DNA of 64,000 nt from DATEOR01 sp963841425 (GTDB lineage: Bacteria; Actinomycetota; Thermoleophilia; Gaiellales; Gaiellaceae): the NCBI GenBank assembly GCA_963841425.1, contig CAWJCL010000003.1, positions 62,001-126,000 of the forward strand. Reading direction: 5' to 3'. The notes beneath the pieces are model-generated. The model searched no databases. It worked only from the letters and a program-made list of their open reading frames with translations, and was not told the origin of the DNA. Shown here one piece after another: positions 43,265-52,479 of the stretch. A program made the position numbers and the translations under genes. Position 1 is the first letter of the stretch. Each line of letters starts with the position of its first letter.

Positions 43265-45906
43265 CGGATTGCTCCAGGCAGCAAACCGCGGCGCGCGGCG
43301 GCCTTGAGCGCCTCGACGGCGATTGCCGGAATGGCCGCAAGGCCGATGACCAGGCCGAGCTGGGCCGGAGACGGCCGCACCATGCCGAGCGATTCGCCGA
43401 GCCGCGGGAGGAAGAGCGTCAGGCCGACGATTGCGAGCGACGATCCGACTCCGGCGAGGAGATAGGAGTTACGGGGTTCGCGCCACGCATGCTCCAAACG
43501 CGATCGCATCGAGAAGACGAGGAAGAGCTCGGCAAGCGCCACGGTTGCGAATCCGCGTGTCTGCGCCGCGTCGCCGTCCGGGCCGACGATGAAGGCGGTG
43601 AGCCCGGCGGACCCCACCAAGGCCCCGATCAAGGCGAGCGCAGCCCAGTCGACCGCCGGAAAGAGCCGTGTGGTTCGCTCGGGCCCCCGGCTCATCGTGT
43701 CGGAGGTGGCCGGGTCCCGAGCCAGGGCCACCGCCGGCAGTCCGTCCGTGAGAACGTTCACGAGCAAGACCTGAACGACTGTCATCGGTGCTCCGAGGCC
43801 CGCAAAGATCGCAATGGTGAACATGACTACCTCGCCGAGGTTGGCGGAGAGCAAGAAGGCGACGAACTTGCGGATGTTGTCGGTGATCCTGCGCCCCTCC
43901 CGGATCGCCGCGACGATCGTGGCGAAATCGTCGTTCGTGAGGATCAGGTCGGAGGCTTCCCGCGCCGCCTCCGTCCCGGAGCGCCCCATGGCCACGCCGA
44001 CGTCCGCCCGCCGGAGCGCAGGCGAGTCGTTGACGCCGTCACCCGTCACGGCGACGATCTCGCCTTCCGCCTGGCGGCGCTCGACGAGCCGGAGCTTCTC
44101 CTCCGGCGTGACGCGGGCGTGCACTGCTTCGGCAGGAAGTCCGAGCGAACGCCCGACGGCCAGCGCGGTCAAGCGGTGGTCTCCGGTGAGCATCTCGACG
44201 CGGAGACCTGCCTCGTGAGCGAGAGCGACCGCGGGCACGGCAGTCTCCCGCGGTGGATCGTGCAGCGCGACCAAGCCGAGCGGCAGGAGGTCGGTCTCGA
44301 TCTCGTCGTCCGTGAGCGGATCTTCGGTGCCGAGGTCGCGTTCCGCGACCGCGACGACACGGAAACCATCGCGCGCCCAGTCGGCCGCTTTCTCCTCCAG
44401 GCGAGACTTCTCCCGGTCGCCGAGCTTCGAGCGGCTCAGGATCGCCTCCGGCGCACCCTTTGCGTAGGCGTGGATCCGCTCCGCGTCCCTGTACACGAGC
44501 GTCATTCTGCGCCGGTTGGAATCGAACGGGATCTCGCGCAGGAGCGTGCCGTCGGCACGGGGCTCTTCGAGCGAGGCGGCGCCCGAGAGCGCCGCTCTGA
44601 GGAGAGCCGCATCGATCGGGTCGCCGGCGATCTCGACGGAGCCCTGGACATCGACGAGCCTTGCCGTTGAAGCGAGCACCCCGGCTGTGAGCAGTCGGCT
44701 CTCCTCGACGCCCGCGACGGGGTCGAGCGCGGCGAGCTGCAACGTGTTCTCGGTGAGCGTTCCGGTCTTGTCGGTCGCGACGACCGTTGCGCTCCCGAGC
44801 GTTTCGACGGCTCCCAGGCGGCGAACGATCGCGCCGCGTTTCGCCATCGCTCGGGCCCCCAACGCGAGCGCGATGGTCACTGTGGCCGCGAGGCCTTCCG
44901 GCACGGCGGCAACGGCTACGGACACCCCGACGAGGAACGCCTCGTGCAGCGGCGATCCCTGCACGAGCAGTGCCCCTCCGAGCACGATGGTGATGACCAC
45001 GCCGCCGGCCGCCGTGATGCGAGCGAGCCCGCCGATCCGCTTCTGGAGTGGTGTGGGTGGAGGCTTGGCGGCCGACGCCAGGCGGGCAATTCGGCCCATT
45101 TCGGTCGCCGGCCCAACCGCCGTCACCAAGACTCGTCCCTGTCCCCGGGTGATTGCAGTCCCGGCGAAGACCATTGCTGTTCGTTCTGCGAGCGGCGTTC
45201 CCAGGGCGACCGGCGCGGTGCTCTTCTCGACCGGGACAGATTCGCCGGTCAACGGGGCCTCGTCTGCCGAGACGCCTTCTCCGGAGACGAGCCGCCCGTC
45301 AGCGGGAACGCGCATTCCTTCGCGAAGGACGACGAGGTCTCCCGTGACGACCGCCTCAGCCGGGATGACCCGCTCGGCACCGGCTCGAACCACCGAAGCC
45401 TCGAGCGGCACCGACTCGCGCAGGGCAATGAGCGCTCGTTCTGCGCCGAGCTCCTCGAAGAAGCCGAGCGCTCCGTTCAGAAGGACGATCACGGCGATGA
45501 CGGCTGCGTCCAAGCCCTCGCCGACCGCGGCCGAAACTGACGCCGCGACAATGAGAAGGCCGACCAGCGGGTCCCTGACCTGGCGGATCGCGATCTGAGC
45601 GTAGGGCGGGCGACGAGCGCGCTCCAGGACGTTGGCGCCGGTGCGACGGAGGCGATCTGAAGCGTCCTCCTCGCTGAGGCCGCGAACCACGTCGGCGTCG
45701 AACCGGCGGGCGACTTCTTCTACGTCAAGGGCATGAGCAGGAATGCCGGCGGCCGAGCTCGCTTGAAGGCATCCATCAGTCTTCGTAGTCGTTCTCCCGA
45801 ACGACGAGCACCGAGCAACCGGCGCGGTGGGCGACTCGCTCGCTGACGCTTCCGAGCGCGGCCATGCCATGCACCCCCCGGCTCCCGACCACGAGCAGGT
45901 CCGCAT
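43261..45906 (-). CDS. P-type cation ATPase, Ca/Na-type (P2), start uncertain
   Basis: A P2-type ATPase. Counting from 45906, TGES is at 220-223, the phosphorylation motif DKTGT at 379-383 and PEGL in helix 4 at 337-340; GDGVNDSPALRRADVGVAMG and NVLTDGLPAVALARDP follow, as in calcium ATPases and mycobacterial CtpF. Family similarity begins near HALDVEEVARRF, but no ATG, GTG or TTG lies between there and the upstream usp stop. The listed frame start and ATG 45870 overlap usp by 95-131 bases; GTG 45690 would trim the N-terminus. A rare start is possible. Confidence 0.88.
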   Translation of the reverse strand: MRTCSWSGAGGCMAWPRSEASASESPTAPVARCSSFGRTTTKTDGCLQASSAAGIPAHALDVEEVARRFDADVVRGLSEEDASDRLRRTGANVLERARRPPYAQIAIRQVRDPLVGLLIVAASVSAAVGEGLDAAVIAVIVLLNGALGFFEELGAERALIALRESVPLEASVVRAGAERVIPAEAVVTGDLVVLREGMRVPADGRLVSGEGVSADEAPLTGESVPVEKSTAPVALGTPLAERTAMVFAGTAITRGQGRVLVTAVGPATEMGRIARLASAAKPPPTPLQKRIGGLARITAAGGVVITIVLGGALLVQGSPLHEAFLVGVSVAVAAVPEGLAATVTIALALGARAMAKRGAIVRRLGAVETLGSATVVATDKTGTLTENTLQLAALDPVAGVEESRLLTAGVLASTARLVDVQGSVEIAGDPIDAALLRAALSGAASLEEPRADGTLLREIPFDSNRRRMTLVYRDAERIHAYAKGAPEAILSRSKLGDREKSRLEEKAADWARDGFRVVAVAERDLGTEDPLTDDEIETDLLPLGLVALHDPPRETAVPAVALAHEAGLRVEMLTGDHRLTALAVGRSLGLPAEAVHARVTPEEKLRLVERRQAEGEIVAVTGDGVNDSPALRRADVGVAMGRSGTEAAREASDLILTNDDFATIVAAIREGRRITDNIRKFVAFLLSANLGEVVMFTIAIFAGLGAPMTVVQVLLVNVLTDGLPAVALARDPATSDTMSRGPERTTRLFPAVDWAALALIGALVGSAGLTAFIVGPDGDAAQTRGFATVALAELFLVFSMRSRLEHAWREPRNSYLLAGVGSSLAIVGLTLFLPRLGESLGMVRPSPAQLGLVIGLAAIPAIAVEALKAAARRGLLPGAIR

Positions 45907-46552
45907 CCACCTCCGCGGCTCGCTCGACGAGGGCTTCGACCGGCGGTCGGTGATCCAAGCCGGCGTCGGGCTCGATCGACCAGAGGTCGTCCAGATTGAT
46001 CTTCATCCCGCCGCAGGCAGCTACCGTGGCGAGAGGAGCGTCGAAACGCTGGGCAAGCTTGCGGGCGATCTCCGCAGCGCGGGCCGAGCTCGGCGATCCG
46101 TCCACGCCCACACAGATGCTCCGTGGAAAGCCCCCATCGTTCTTGGACGGTCTCGCGATGAGCACCGAACAGGGCGCGTCGTGCAGCATGACGGTGGCGA
46201 CGCTGCCGAGCAGAATTCCCATCGCTCGCGATCCGCTGTGGGTTCCGACGGCCACGAGGTCCGCCTTTCGGCTGCGTGCCGTCGCGAACAGCGCTTCAGC
46301 CGGCGCGCCGTCGAGCAGGACCGTGTCCGCGCCGGGAGCTTCCGCACGGGCGGCGTCGAGCGCCTTCCGAGCCTCGCTGCCGATGTCTTCCAACACCTGG
46401 GTCGCCGCCCAGCCTGCGTGGACGGCGAGCGCGATTTCCGCAACAGCCGTGAGGACGAGCTGTCCGTTCGGCTCGAGCAAGCGGGCAGCTTGACGGACCG
46501 CGACCATGCTTTCCGGAGATTCCTCGACTCCGATGACGATTCGTTCGAACAC
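45776..46552 (-). CDS. tandem-domain universal stress protein
   Basis: A 258-residue protein with two UspA domains. Domain 1 ends with AVGTHSGSRAMGILLGSVATVML and domain 2 with VVGSRGVHGMAALGSVSERVAHRAGCSVLVV, each close to the G-2x-G-9x-G-S/T ATP pattern. GTG at 46552 has GGGAGG upstream. The frame runs on far upstream through the decayed Nramp gene, but that part is not protein of this gene. It heads the usp, P-ATPase, VIT1 transcript. Confidence 0.88.
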   Translation of the reverse strand: MFERIVIGVEESPESMVAVRQAARLLEPNGQLVLTAVAEIALAVHAGWAATQVLEDIGSEARKALDAARAEAPGADTVLLDGAPAEALFATARSRKADLVAVGTHSGSRAMGILLGSVATVMLHDAPCSVLIARPSKNDGGFPRSICVGVDGSPSSARAAEIARKLAQRFDAPLATVAACGGMKINLDDLWSIEPDAGLDHRPPVEALVERAAEVDADLLVVGSRGVHGMAALGSVSERVAHRAGCSVLVVRENDYED

Positions 46553-46817
46553 GCCGTACCTCCCACAGGTGCGCTTCAGGTGTCTCGTAAAGACAGCACG
46601 CGAATCTTCCTCGCGCCGGTGACCTCCGGCCATCGGGGACTGCGCTGAACGACATCGCGGAAAAGCCGTAGGGACGATCGGGCTGACCCCGGATGCCGTT
46701 CCGTGGCTCGTCGACGATCCTCTTGGCCGAGTATCACACGCTGAAGAGGCCATAGGAATGGGTCTCCTCGAGACCCGATCAGCCGAGCGTTGCCTCCCAA
46801 CGCTCGCGGCAGCCGCG
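46553..46817. other. intergenic region upstream of tandem usp
   Basis: About 265 bases without a convincing gene. It holds the usp ribosome-binding site and, on the plus strand at 46636-46641, a GGGACT element in the context ATCGGGGACTG that resembles half of a DosR box. No clear hairpin or coding remnant is seen here. Confidence 0.4.
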
Positions 46818-46843
46818 GGTGCCCGGCAAGAGAGCCGGGCACC
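46818..46843 (-). terminator. hairpin after the decayed Nramp gene
   Basis: GGTGCCCGGC and GCCGGGCACC form a perfect 10-pair stem with a six-base loop, extended by CGCG on both sides with one bulge. It lies just after the stop of the Nramp remnant. There is no T tract, so termination would be weak or factor-dependent. Confidence 0.5.
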
Positions 46844-46848
46844 GCGGC

Positions 46849-47571
46849 CTAGTCGAGCAGCGAGAGAAAGGCCAATGCGCCGACGGCAAGAGCGGCAACG
46901 GCCGCGACCGCGAACCCCCCATACGTTCCGTAGAGCTGCTCCGAGGAGACCGATGCCGAACAGCGTCGCCGCAGCCCGTCCGGCAAGCGGCTCGAGCGCG
47001 GCCGCCGCATCCCCTGCGTCCTCGATCTCTCGTCCCGAGGCATGAAGCGTCGCCGCGCAGGAGACGACGACGAAGAAGCCGATCACGCCGGTCATGACGG
47101 CTCCGAGGACCACGTCGATTCGCTCGAGCCCGAGATCCGTGACCGAGAGTCTCTTGTCGGCCGCATAGGACTGGATGAACGCCAGCCCCCAGGGCAAGGG
47201 TCGTTCCGCGGTCGCGGTCGCGAGGAGAACCCCCTCGCGCGTCAGAGGCAACGAGGGCACCGCGAGCCCCCTGGCTGCGGCCCCCCAATCTGGTCGCGCG
47301 AGGAGCCCCGAGACGATGTACGCGATGAACACCGCGCTCAGCGCGAGGAGGACGTGCTCGACCCGGTGGAAGCTTCCCCTGAGGACGAGGAGGGACACGG
47401 CGAGCGCGGCCACGGGAGCGCTCACGTACCGCGGGATCCCGGCGAGATCGCCGGCGCCGGCGCCGCCGTCAAACTCGGCGCAGGTGGTCCGACGTTCGCA
47501 AGCACGAGAGAGAGGAGCGCCACAGAGGCGATTCGGATGCCGTAGCGCTCACGCACGATTCCGGTGAGCCC
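46849..47571 (-). pseudogene. decayed Nramp-type divalent metal transporter
   Basis: Three successive frames reconstruct parts of an Nramp protein. GLTGIVRERYGIRIASVALL (47571 to about 47490) is followed after a one-base shift by AEFDGG and SAPVAALAVSLLVLRGSFHR, then PWGLAFIQSYAADKRL, to LLGAAL near 46931. Another frame supplies the last helix, GGFAVAAVAALAVGALAFL. The start with the metal-binding DPGN helix is missing, and the region between the GAAL helix and the last helix is deleted. A functional product is excluded unless the assembly is wrong. Confidence 0.75.
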
Positions 47572-48049
47572 CCTCGGACGTGAGCCGAAGGTCAGTCCAA
47601 CGGATCGACGAGCTCCCAGCACGGCTGACGAGAAAGCGCAGGCCGAGGCGGCGGAGCAGCGGCGCCAACCCGACCTCGACTCCACGGACCGTGAGAGCTC
47701 CGTCGTCGATCACGAGCTCGACGTCGCCGACGCGCGTGAGGCGCTTGCCTGCAAGATCGACGATCTGCGCGTCCAGGACGTGGCGTTCGAGCAAGAGCTC
47801 CTGCTCGGCCACGATCGCAGGTCTGGCGCTCGCCCCGGGCGGATGCGAGCCCCGGCGGGCTCAGCGCAGGCGATCTCTCCCCAGTCGACGTCCATCGCCG
47901 CTCCTCGCCGCCGCCCGATTCGAAGCCGTACCGCTCGCGGATGTGGCTCGAGCCGCGTGACGACGCCCTACGAGTCGGCCGATCACCCGCCCGTCGGTAT
48001 CCGCTACGCGCCGACCGAGGAGCTCGGAGAGCCGGAGGACCGCTACCAC
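47549..48049 (-). pseudogene. decayed PRC-barrel/MgtE-N protein gene
   Basis: Fragments of a PRC-barrel protein of the kind encoded beside Nramp genes in actinobacteria. GTG 48049 opens with VVAVLRLSELLGRRVADTDGR; a shift near 47988 leads to VTRLEPHPRAVRLRIGRRRG and DVDWGEIACAEPAG; a second shift near 47820 gives QELLLERHVLDAQIVDLAG and GVEVGLAPLLRRLGLRFL. After RWTDLRL the similarity stops and the Nramp remnant begins, so a deletion has fused the two genes. The start overlaps the upstream acyltransferase gene by seven bases. Confidence 0.7.
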
Positions 48050-50664
48050 GTCTTCGTTCGCCGGCTCGCCTGCGCGCGGGCGACCCGGACCCGCGCATCG
48101 ACGGCCACGCACCCCGAGGGGAGGCCGAGCACGGGGTTCAGGTCGAGCTCCGCGACCGAGTGCAGGTCATCTGCCAGACGCGACAGTCGATGCAGGAGAT
48201 CGGCGAGGGCGAACGCGTCGCTCGGCGGCCTGCCGCGAAATCCGTCTACGAGCTGACCCGTCTTGCCGCTGTGAATGAGCTCTTCGGCGTCCTGGTCGGT
48301 GAGCGGCGCGATGCGAAAGACCGCTTCGCCGATCAACTCCGCGAAGACTCCGCCGGGCCCGAAGGCGACCAGGGGCCCGAACAAGGGATCCTGCACGACG
48401 CCTGCGAGGAGCTCGGCCCCGCCCGAGACCATCGGCTGCACGAGGACGGCGCCGCCGATTCGGGCCGCCGCCTTCTCGACGTCCGAATTCGTCAAGAGGT
48501 TGAGCGCGACGCCGCCGCTCTCTGTCTTGTGCGCTCCCGGCTCGGCCGTCTTCACGACAACCGGGAAGCCCAGCTTCGCCGCCGCCGCGGCTGCCGCCTG
48601 AGGGTCCGGGGCGACCTCCTCCGCGACGAGCGGAACCCCGTACGCCTCGAGGAGCGAGCGGGTCTCGGCGGAAGTGAGCCACGTTTCCTCGCCACGTGCG
48701 AGCGCCCGTGCCACCGTCTCCTCGGCCGCCTGCCTATCCACCCCTTCGAGGCCGGGAACGGCGCCCGCGGGGCGCCTCAGCCAGTCGGCTCGTTCCACCG
48801 CTCGTCCCAGGGCGCGGGCAGCGGACTCTGGATACGGGAACGACCCGGATGGAGTCTCCGATGCAAGCACGACGGGCAGGACCGGCTTTCCGCCTTCGTC
48901 TACGTCGCGAAGGATTGCCCAGACGTCCTCGGCGCTGACCGTCGCGGCGGGGACGAAAAGCGCAATCACCGCATCTATCTCGGGGTCGGCCTGCACGACG
49001 GGTAGAACCCGGCGATAGCTCTCCGCGGAGGCCGAGCCCAGCATGTCGACCGGGTTGGAGAGGCTCGCCTCGGGGGGAAGGATCTCGGCGAGCGCTGCGC
49101 GCGTGTCTGCCGTCAGCTCCGGAAGCTCGAGACCCGCGGACTCGCAGGCGTCCGTGCAGAGAATGCCCAGACCGCCTGCGTTCGTGAGTATGGCGACGCG
49201 GCGGCCGCGTGGCAGGGGGTGGGCCGACAGGAGAGCGGCGAGGTCGACGAGCTCCTGGGCCGTTTCGGCGCGAATGACACCTGCCTGGCGAAACAGGGCG
49301 TTCACAGCCTCTTCCGATCCGGCCAGGGCGGCCGTGTGAGATCCCGCGGCGCGCGCACCGCTCCGGGTGCTGCCGCTCTTCATCGCCAGGATCGGCTTGC
49401 GGCGGGCGACTCGCCCGGCGATCCGGCCGAAATGGCGAGGGTTCCCGAAAGACTCGAGGTAGAGAAGCACGACGTCCGTGGCCGGATCGTCCTCCCAGTA
49501 CTCGAGGAGGTCGTTCGACGACACGTCCGCCTTGTTCCCGATCGAGACGAAGGACGAGAAGCCGAGCGCTCGCGAGACGCTTCGTTCCAGAAGCGCGAGG
49601 CCAAGCGCCCCGCTCTGCGACGAGAAACCGATGTTGCCGGGTGGGAAGGAACGTGGCGCGAACGTTGCATTGAGACTCGACTTCGTCACTGCGAGCCCCA
49701 GGCAGTTGGGCCCCAGGAGCCGCGCCCCGTTTCCCCGGACGAGGTCGAGGAGCTCGTCCTGGCGCGTACGTCCCTCGGGTCCCACCTCCGCAAAGCCGGC
49801 GGAGATGACACAGAGGGCTCGGCAGCCGCGGGCGAGGACCGAGCGGGCGCCGGCGAGGACGACGTCCGCCGGAAGACAAACGATCGCGAGGTCGATCTCG
49901 CCCGGGATTGCCTCGACCTCCCGATACGCCTCGAGGCCCGCGACGCTCTCGCCCGAACGGTTGACCGGATAGACGGCTCCGGCAAATCCGCCTGCGACGA
50001 TGTTCCGGCAGACGGTCTCGCCGATCGAACCGGGTCGTGGCGAGGCGCCCAGGACGGCGAGGCTCCGGGGCTCGAAGAACGGCCGCAGGGAGGAGACGAC
50101 GGCGGCGTGGTCGCGCCGGTCGACAGTCTCTCGGTAGCGCTGGGTCGGAGCGATGGGAAAGGCCACTTCGACCGTGCCACCGTCGAGGTGGCGAGAGAGA
50201 TCGAATCCCGCCTCGGTGAAGACGCTGAGCATGGCGACGTTCTCGAACAGGACCTCGGCGACGAAGCGTTCGATGCCCGCCTCTGCGGCCAGCTCGGCGA
50301 GTTGCTCCAGAAGGCGCGTCGCGATTCCCCTGCCCTGGAAGGCATCTGCGACCGCAAATGCGACCTCGGCTGAGCGCGGGTCGCGCAAACGGGCCCAGCT
50401 GGCGAGGGCGACGATTTGCTCTTCTCCCTCTGCCTGCATCGTGCCGACGAGCGAGCCTCGCTCCTCCCAGTCGGGATCGAGAAACGTCGCCACGAGGCCC
50501 GCGCTCGGAACACGGATGCCGTGAAAGCGGAGGTAGCGGCTGTGCTCCGACAGTTGCTCGAGAAACAGTTTCAGCCCGGCGGCGTCGTTCGCTCCGGGCG
50601 CCCGCAATCTGAGCGTCTCCCCTTCTCGGAGGATGACGTCGCGAACGATGGAGGAACGCATCAT
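48043..50664 (-). CDS. GNAT acetyltransferase fused to NDP-forming acyl-CoA synthetase (PatA-like)
   Basis: An 873-residue protein. Residues about 12-175 form a GNAT domain with the acetyl-CoA motif QGRGIATRLLEQL. The rest is an ADP-forming acetyl-CoA synthetase: CoA-binding region ending GPNCLGLA, ligase domain with the phospho-histidine in GSHTAALAGS, and a C-terminal ATP-grasp with FPVVVKTAEPGAHKTESGG. The GNAT-first order is that of actinobacterial PatA-type protein acetyltransferases; in enteric Pat it is last. The kept histidine suggests that the synthetase part may still be active. Targets are probably metabolic enzymes such as Acs. Confidence 0.88.
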   Translation of the reverse strand: MMRSSIVRDVILREGETLRLRAPGANDAAGLKLFLEQLSEHSRYLRFHGIRVPSAGLVATFLDPDWEERGSLVGTMQAEGEEQIVALASWARLRDPRSAEVAFAVADAFQGRGIATRLLEQLAELAAEAGIERFVAEVLFENVAMLSVFTEAGFDLSRHLDGGTVEVAFPIAPTQRYRETVDRRDHAAVVSSLRPFFEPRSLAVLGASPRPGSIGETVCRNIVAGGFAGAVYPVNRSGESVAGLEAYREVEAIPGEIDLAIVCLPADVVLAGARSVLARGCRALCVISAGFAEVGPEGRTRQDELLDLVRGNGARLLGPNCLGLAVTKSSLNATFAPRSFPPGNIGFSSQSGALGLALLERSVSRALGFSSFVSIGNKADVSSNDLLEYWEDDPATDVVLLYLESFGNPRHFGRIAGRVARRKPILAMKSGSTRSGARAAGSHTAALAGSEEAVNALFRQAGVIRAETAQELVDLAALLSAHPLPRGRRVAILTNAGGLGILCTDACESAGLELPELTADTRAALAEILPPEASLSNPVDMLGSASAESYRRVLPVVQADPEIDAVIALFVPAATVSAEDVWAILRDVDEGGKPVLPVVLASETPSGSFPYPESAARALGRAVERADWLRRPAGAVPGLEGVDRQAAEETVARALARGEETWLTSAETRSLLEAYGVPLVAEEVAPDPQAAAAAAAKLGFPVVVKTAEPGAHKTESGGVALNLLTNSDVEKAAARIGGAVLVQPMVSGGAELLAGVVQDPLFGPLVAFGPGGVFAELIGEAVFRIAPLTDQDAEELIHSGKTGQLVDGFRGRPPSDAFALADLLHRLSRLADDLHSVAELDLNPVLGLPSGCVAVDARVRVARAQASRRTKTW

Positions 50665-50691
50665 CGCGCCAGATTTTCACACCGGGCGCGG

Positions 50692-50754
50692 GAGACCGCC
50701 TTCGAGGCGGTCTCTGCTCCCAAGTACGTACTGCCTATCCGCGCCCACGCGGAT
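50692..50754 (+). other. two tandem hairpins in the leader of the 50804 gene
   Basis: GAGACCGCC-TTCGA-GGCGGTCTC (50692-50714) and ATCCGCG-CCCA-CGCGGAT (50737-50754) are both perfect stems lying between the divergent acyltransferase gene and the 50804 gene. If the transcript starts upstream they form a structured 5' leader; the first could also be an attenuator. There is no T run. The function is unknown. Confidence 0.45.
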
Positions 50755-50803
50755 GCGATTTCGATGCCGAGGACGGATGCTCTGGGAGGAAAGGAGGTGT
50801 GTG

Positions 50804-51073
50804 ATGACCGTCGTTACACACGAGTCGGCGCGGGAAACCCCTGCGAAGCGCTTTTCGGACTTTCTGGCCACTGAGATGTGGGCCTCGCTCGCGATCAGCG
50901 TGATCTGGCTCTCCGTCTTGTTCGAGGCTATCTACGCGCCCGCGATCGAGACCAGGAGCGCGGGCGGCGATATCTCGAGCGTTCCGACCGCAGTCGTCGG
51001 GTCCCTCTTCGCGTTCCTCGCGACGTGGGTCCTGGCCAGGCACGCGTTCGGGCGCGAAAAGACGGATCGCTGA
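50804..51073 (+). CDS. small two-helix membrane protein
   Basis: An 89-residue protein with helices at about 26-45 (MWASLAISVIWLSVLFEAIYA) and 60-78 (VVGSLFAFLATWVLARHAF). ATG at 50804 follows a very strong GGAGGAAAGGAGGTG ribosome-binding site, which argues for high expression. The long leader upstream carries two hairpins. Function is unknown. Confidence 0.75.
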   Translation: MTVVTHESARETPAKRFSDFLATEMWASLAISVIWLSVLFEAIYAPAIETRSAGGDISSVPTAVVGSLFAFLATWVLARHAFGREKTDR

Positions 51074-51130
51074 GCAAGGTTCGCGACAGAGCTGGCGCTC
51101 GCCTGACCGTGGCCAGATGTCAGGCGCGGA

Positions 51131-52267
51131 TCAACCGGTAGGCGGGCGGGGAGACGAGGCGAGCTCGCGCCTGACCGCCGCGACGTCGCGGGGCCGGTTT
51201 CCCAGCAAGGCAGCGAGCAGGCGCCCGGAACTGTCGAGGTAGCGAACGCAAAGCGTCTCGGCGTCGCGCACGAGCTCGACCTCCGCCCATTCCTCGGCGT
51301 GCCCCACATGCTGTAGGCGAAGCCCGAATTGATCCGACCAGAAGTACGGCGTGTCGTCGTAAGGCCGCTCCTCGCCGAGGATCGCTCGGGCGACGGCGAC
51401 TCCCTGGCCGGCGGCAGAGGTCCAATGCTCCACCCGAATGTGGTCGCCGAGCGACGGCCGCCACGACCGCGCCACATCCCCACAGGCATAGACCCCCGGA
51501 ATCTCGGTGCGGCCGCACGCGTCGGTCAGGATCCCGGCAGGGCTCTCGCCGACGAGCTCGGCAGCCGCTTCGACCCCGATTGCCACCAGCGCGACGTCAC
51601 ACGGCACCACACTTCCCGTTGTGAGCTCGACGCCTCGAATCCGGCCGTCGTGCGCGAGAAAACGGCGGATGCCGGTCTCGAGCCGAAGATCGACGCCGGC
51701 TTCCCGGTAGCGATCGGCGAGAAGGTCACCGACCTCCGCACCGAGCACCCGCTGCAGCGGGGAACGAGCCATGTCGATCAGCGTCACATCGACCCCCCGG
51801 ACTCTCGCCGTCGAGGCAACTTCGGCGCCGACGAATCCCGCCCCCAGGATCACCAGCCTGCATCCGGGCAAGAGCTCGGCGCGAAGGGCATCGGCATCCG
51901 CGGCAGTGCGAAGCACATGGGTTCCGCCGGGCGTCTCGAGCGGAAGGCGGCGCGGCCTTGCGCCCGTGGCGATCACGAGAGCGTCCCAGGAGAAGCCGTC
52001 CGCCGTGCGGTTCAGCAGGTCGACCGAGTTCACGCGGCGGCCGAGGACGAGCTCGATCCCGCGCTCGCGCCAGTAACCGGCACTCCTGAGGTCGAGCTCG
52101 TCCTTCGCGCCGGCGAGAAACTCCTTCGAAAGGGCAGGCCGTTCGTAGGGCGCGCGTGACTCCTCGCCGATGAGGACGATGCTTCCATCGAACCCTTCGG
52201 CACGAAGAGTGTCTGCGCAGCGCGACCCGGAGAGGCCGGCCCCGACGATGACGACCCGCCGAGTCAA
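51131..52267 (-). CDS. ferredoxin reductase-type FAD/NAD oxidoreductase
   Basis: A 378-residue flavoprotein of the rubredoxin/ferredoxin/rhodocoxin reductase class. FAD site VVIVGAGLSGSRCADTLR, NAD site LVILGAGFVGAEVAS, second FAD contact GVYACGDVA, and a reductase C-terminal domain with EHWTSAAGQGVAVARAILG. It should move electrons between NAD(P)H and the [Fe-S] ferredoxin encoded just upstream. The TTG start overlaps the ferredoxin stop (TTGA). The frame upstream of 52267 runs inside neighbouring genes. It is last in the six-gene redox operon. Confidence 0.9.
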   Translation of the reverse strand: MTRRVVIVGAGLSGSRCADTLRAEGFDGSIVLIGEESRAPYERPALSKEFLAGAKDELDLRSAGYWRERGIELVLGRRVNSVDLLNRTADGFSWDALVIATGARPRRLPLETPGGTHVLRTAADADALRAELLPGCRLVILGAGFVGAEVASTARVRGVDVTLIDMARSPLQRVLGAEVGDLLADRYREAGVDLRLETGIRRFLAHDGRIRGVELTTGSVVPCDVALVAIGVEAAAELVGESPAGILTDACGRTEIPGVYACGDVARSWRPSLGDHIRVEHWTSAAGQGVAVARAILGEERPYDDTPYFWSDQFGLRLQHVGHAEEWAEVELVRDAETLCVRYLDSSGRLLAALLGNRPRDVAAVRRELASSPRPPTG

Positions 52268-52479
52268 GCGGCCTGCTCTCCGCTCGCCAGGTCGTAGACG
52301 GCGATCGCGCCCATCGGGCAGCCGAGGGCGGCATCGACGACGCTCGGATCGTCGGAGGAGCCCACGCGGGCCTCTGCGAGGCCATCGGGCTCCACGCTGA
52401 AGATCTCGGGCGCCATCTCGGCGCACGACCCAAAGCCACTGCAAAGAGACCGGTCGATGACGATCTTGTAGGTACTCAC
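52264..52479 (-). CDS. small [3Fe-4S]/[4Fe-4S]-type ferredoxin
   Basis: A 71-residue ferredoxin of the type that serves actinobacterial P450s: IDRSLCSGFGSCAEMAPEIF and ALGCPMGAI give three clear cluster cysteines, with glycine at the place of the fourth, so a [3Fe-4S] cluster is likely. The GTG at 52479 has AAAGGAG upstream and overlaps the preceding stop. No P450 gene is nearby; its partners here are the ferric-reductase-like protein and the reductase. Confidence 0.9.
   Translation of the reverse strand: MSTYKIVIDRSLCSGFGSCAEMAPEIFSVEPDGLAEARVGSSDDPSVVDAALGCPMGAIAVYDLASGEQAA

Noticed and set aside
45776..47425. A 549-residue protein with Nramp helices fused to two Usp domains
   Set aside because: The open frame joins the decayed Nramp part and usp by chance; the middle 130 residues are Arg-rich noise and GTG 46552 has its own ribosome-binding site.
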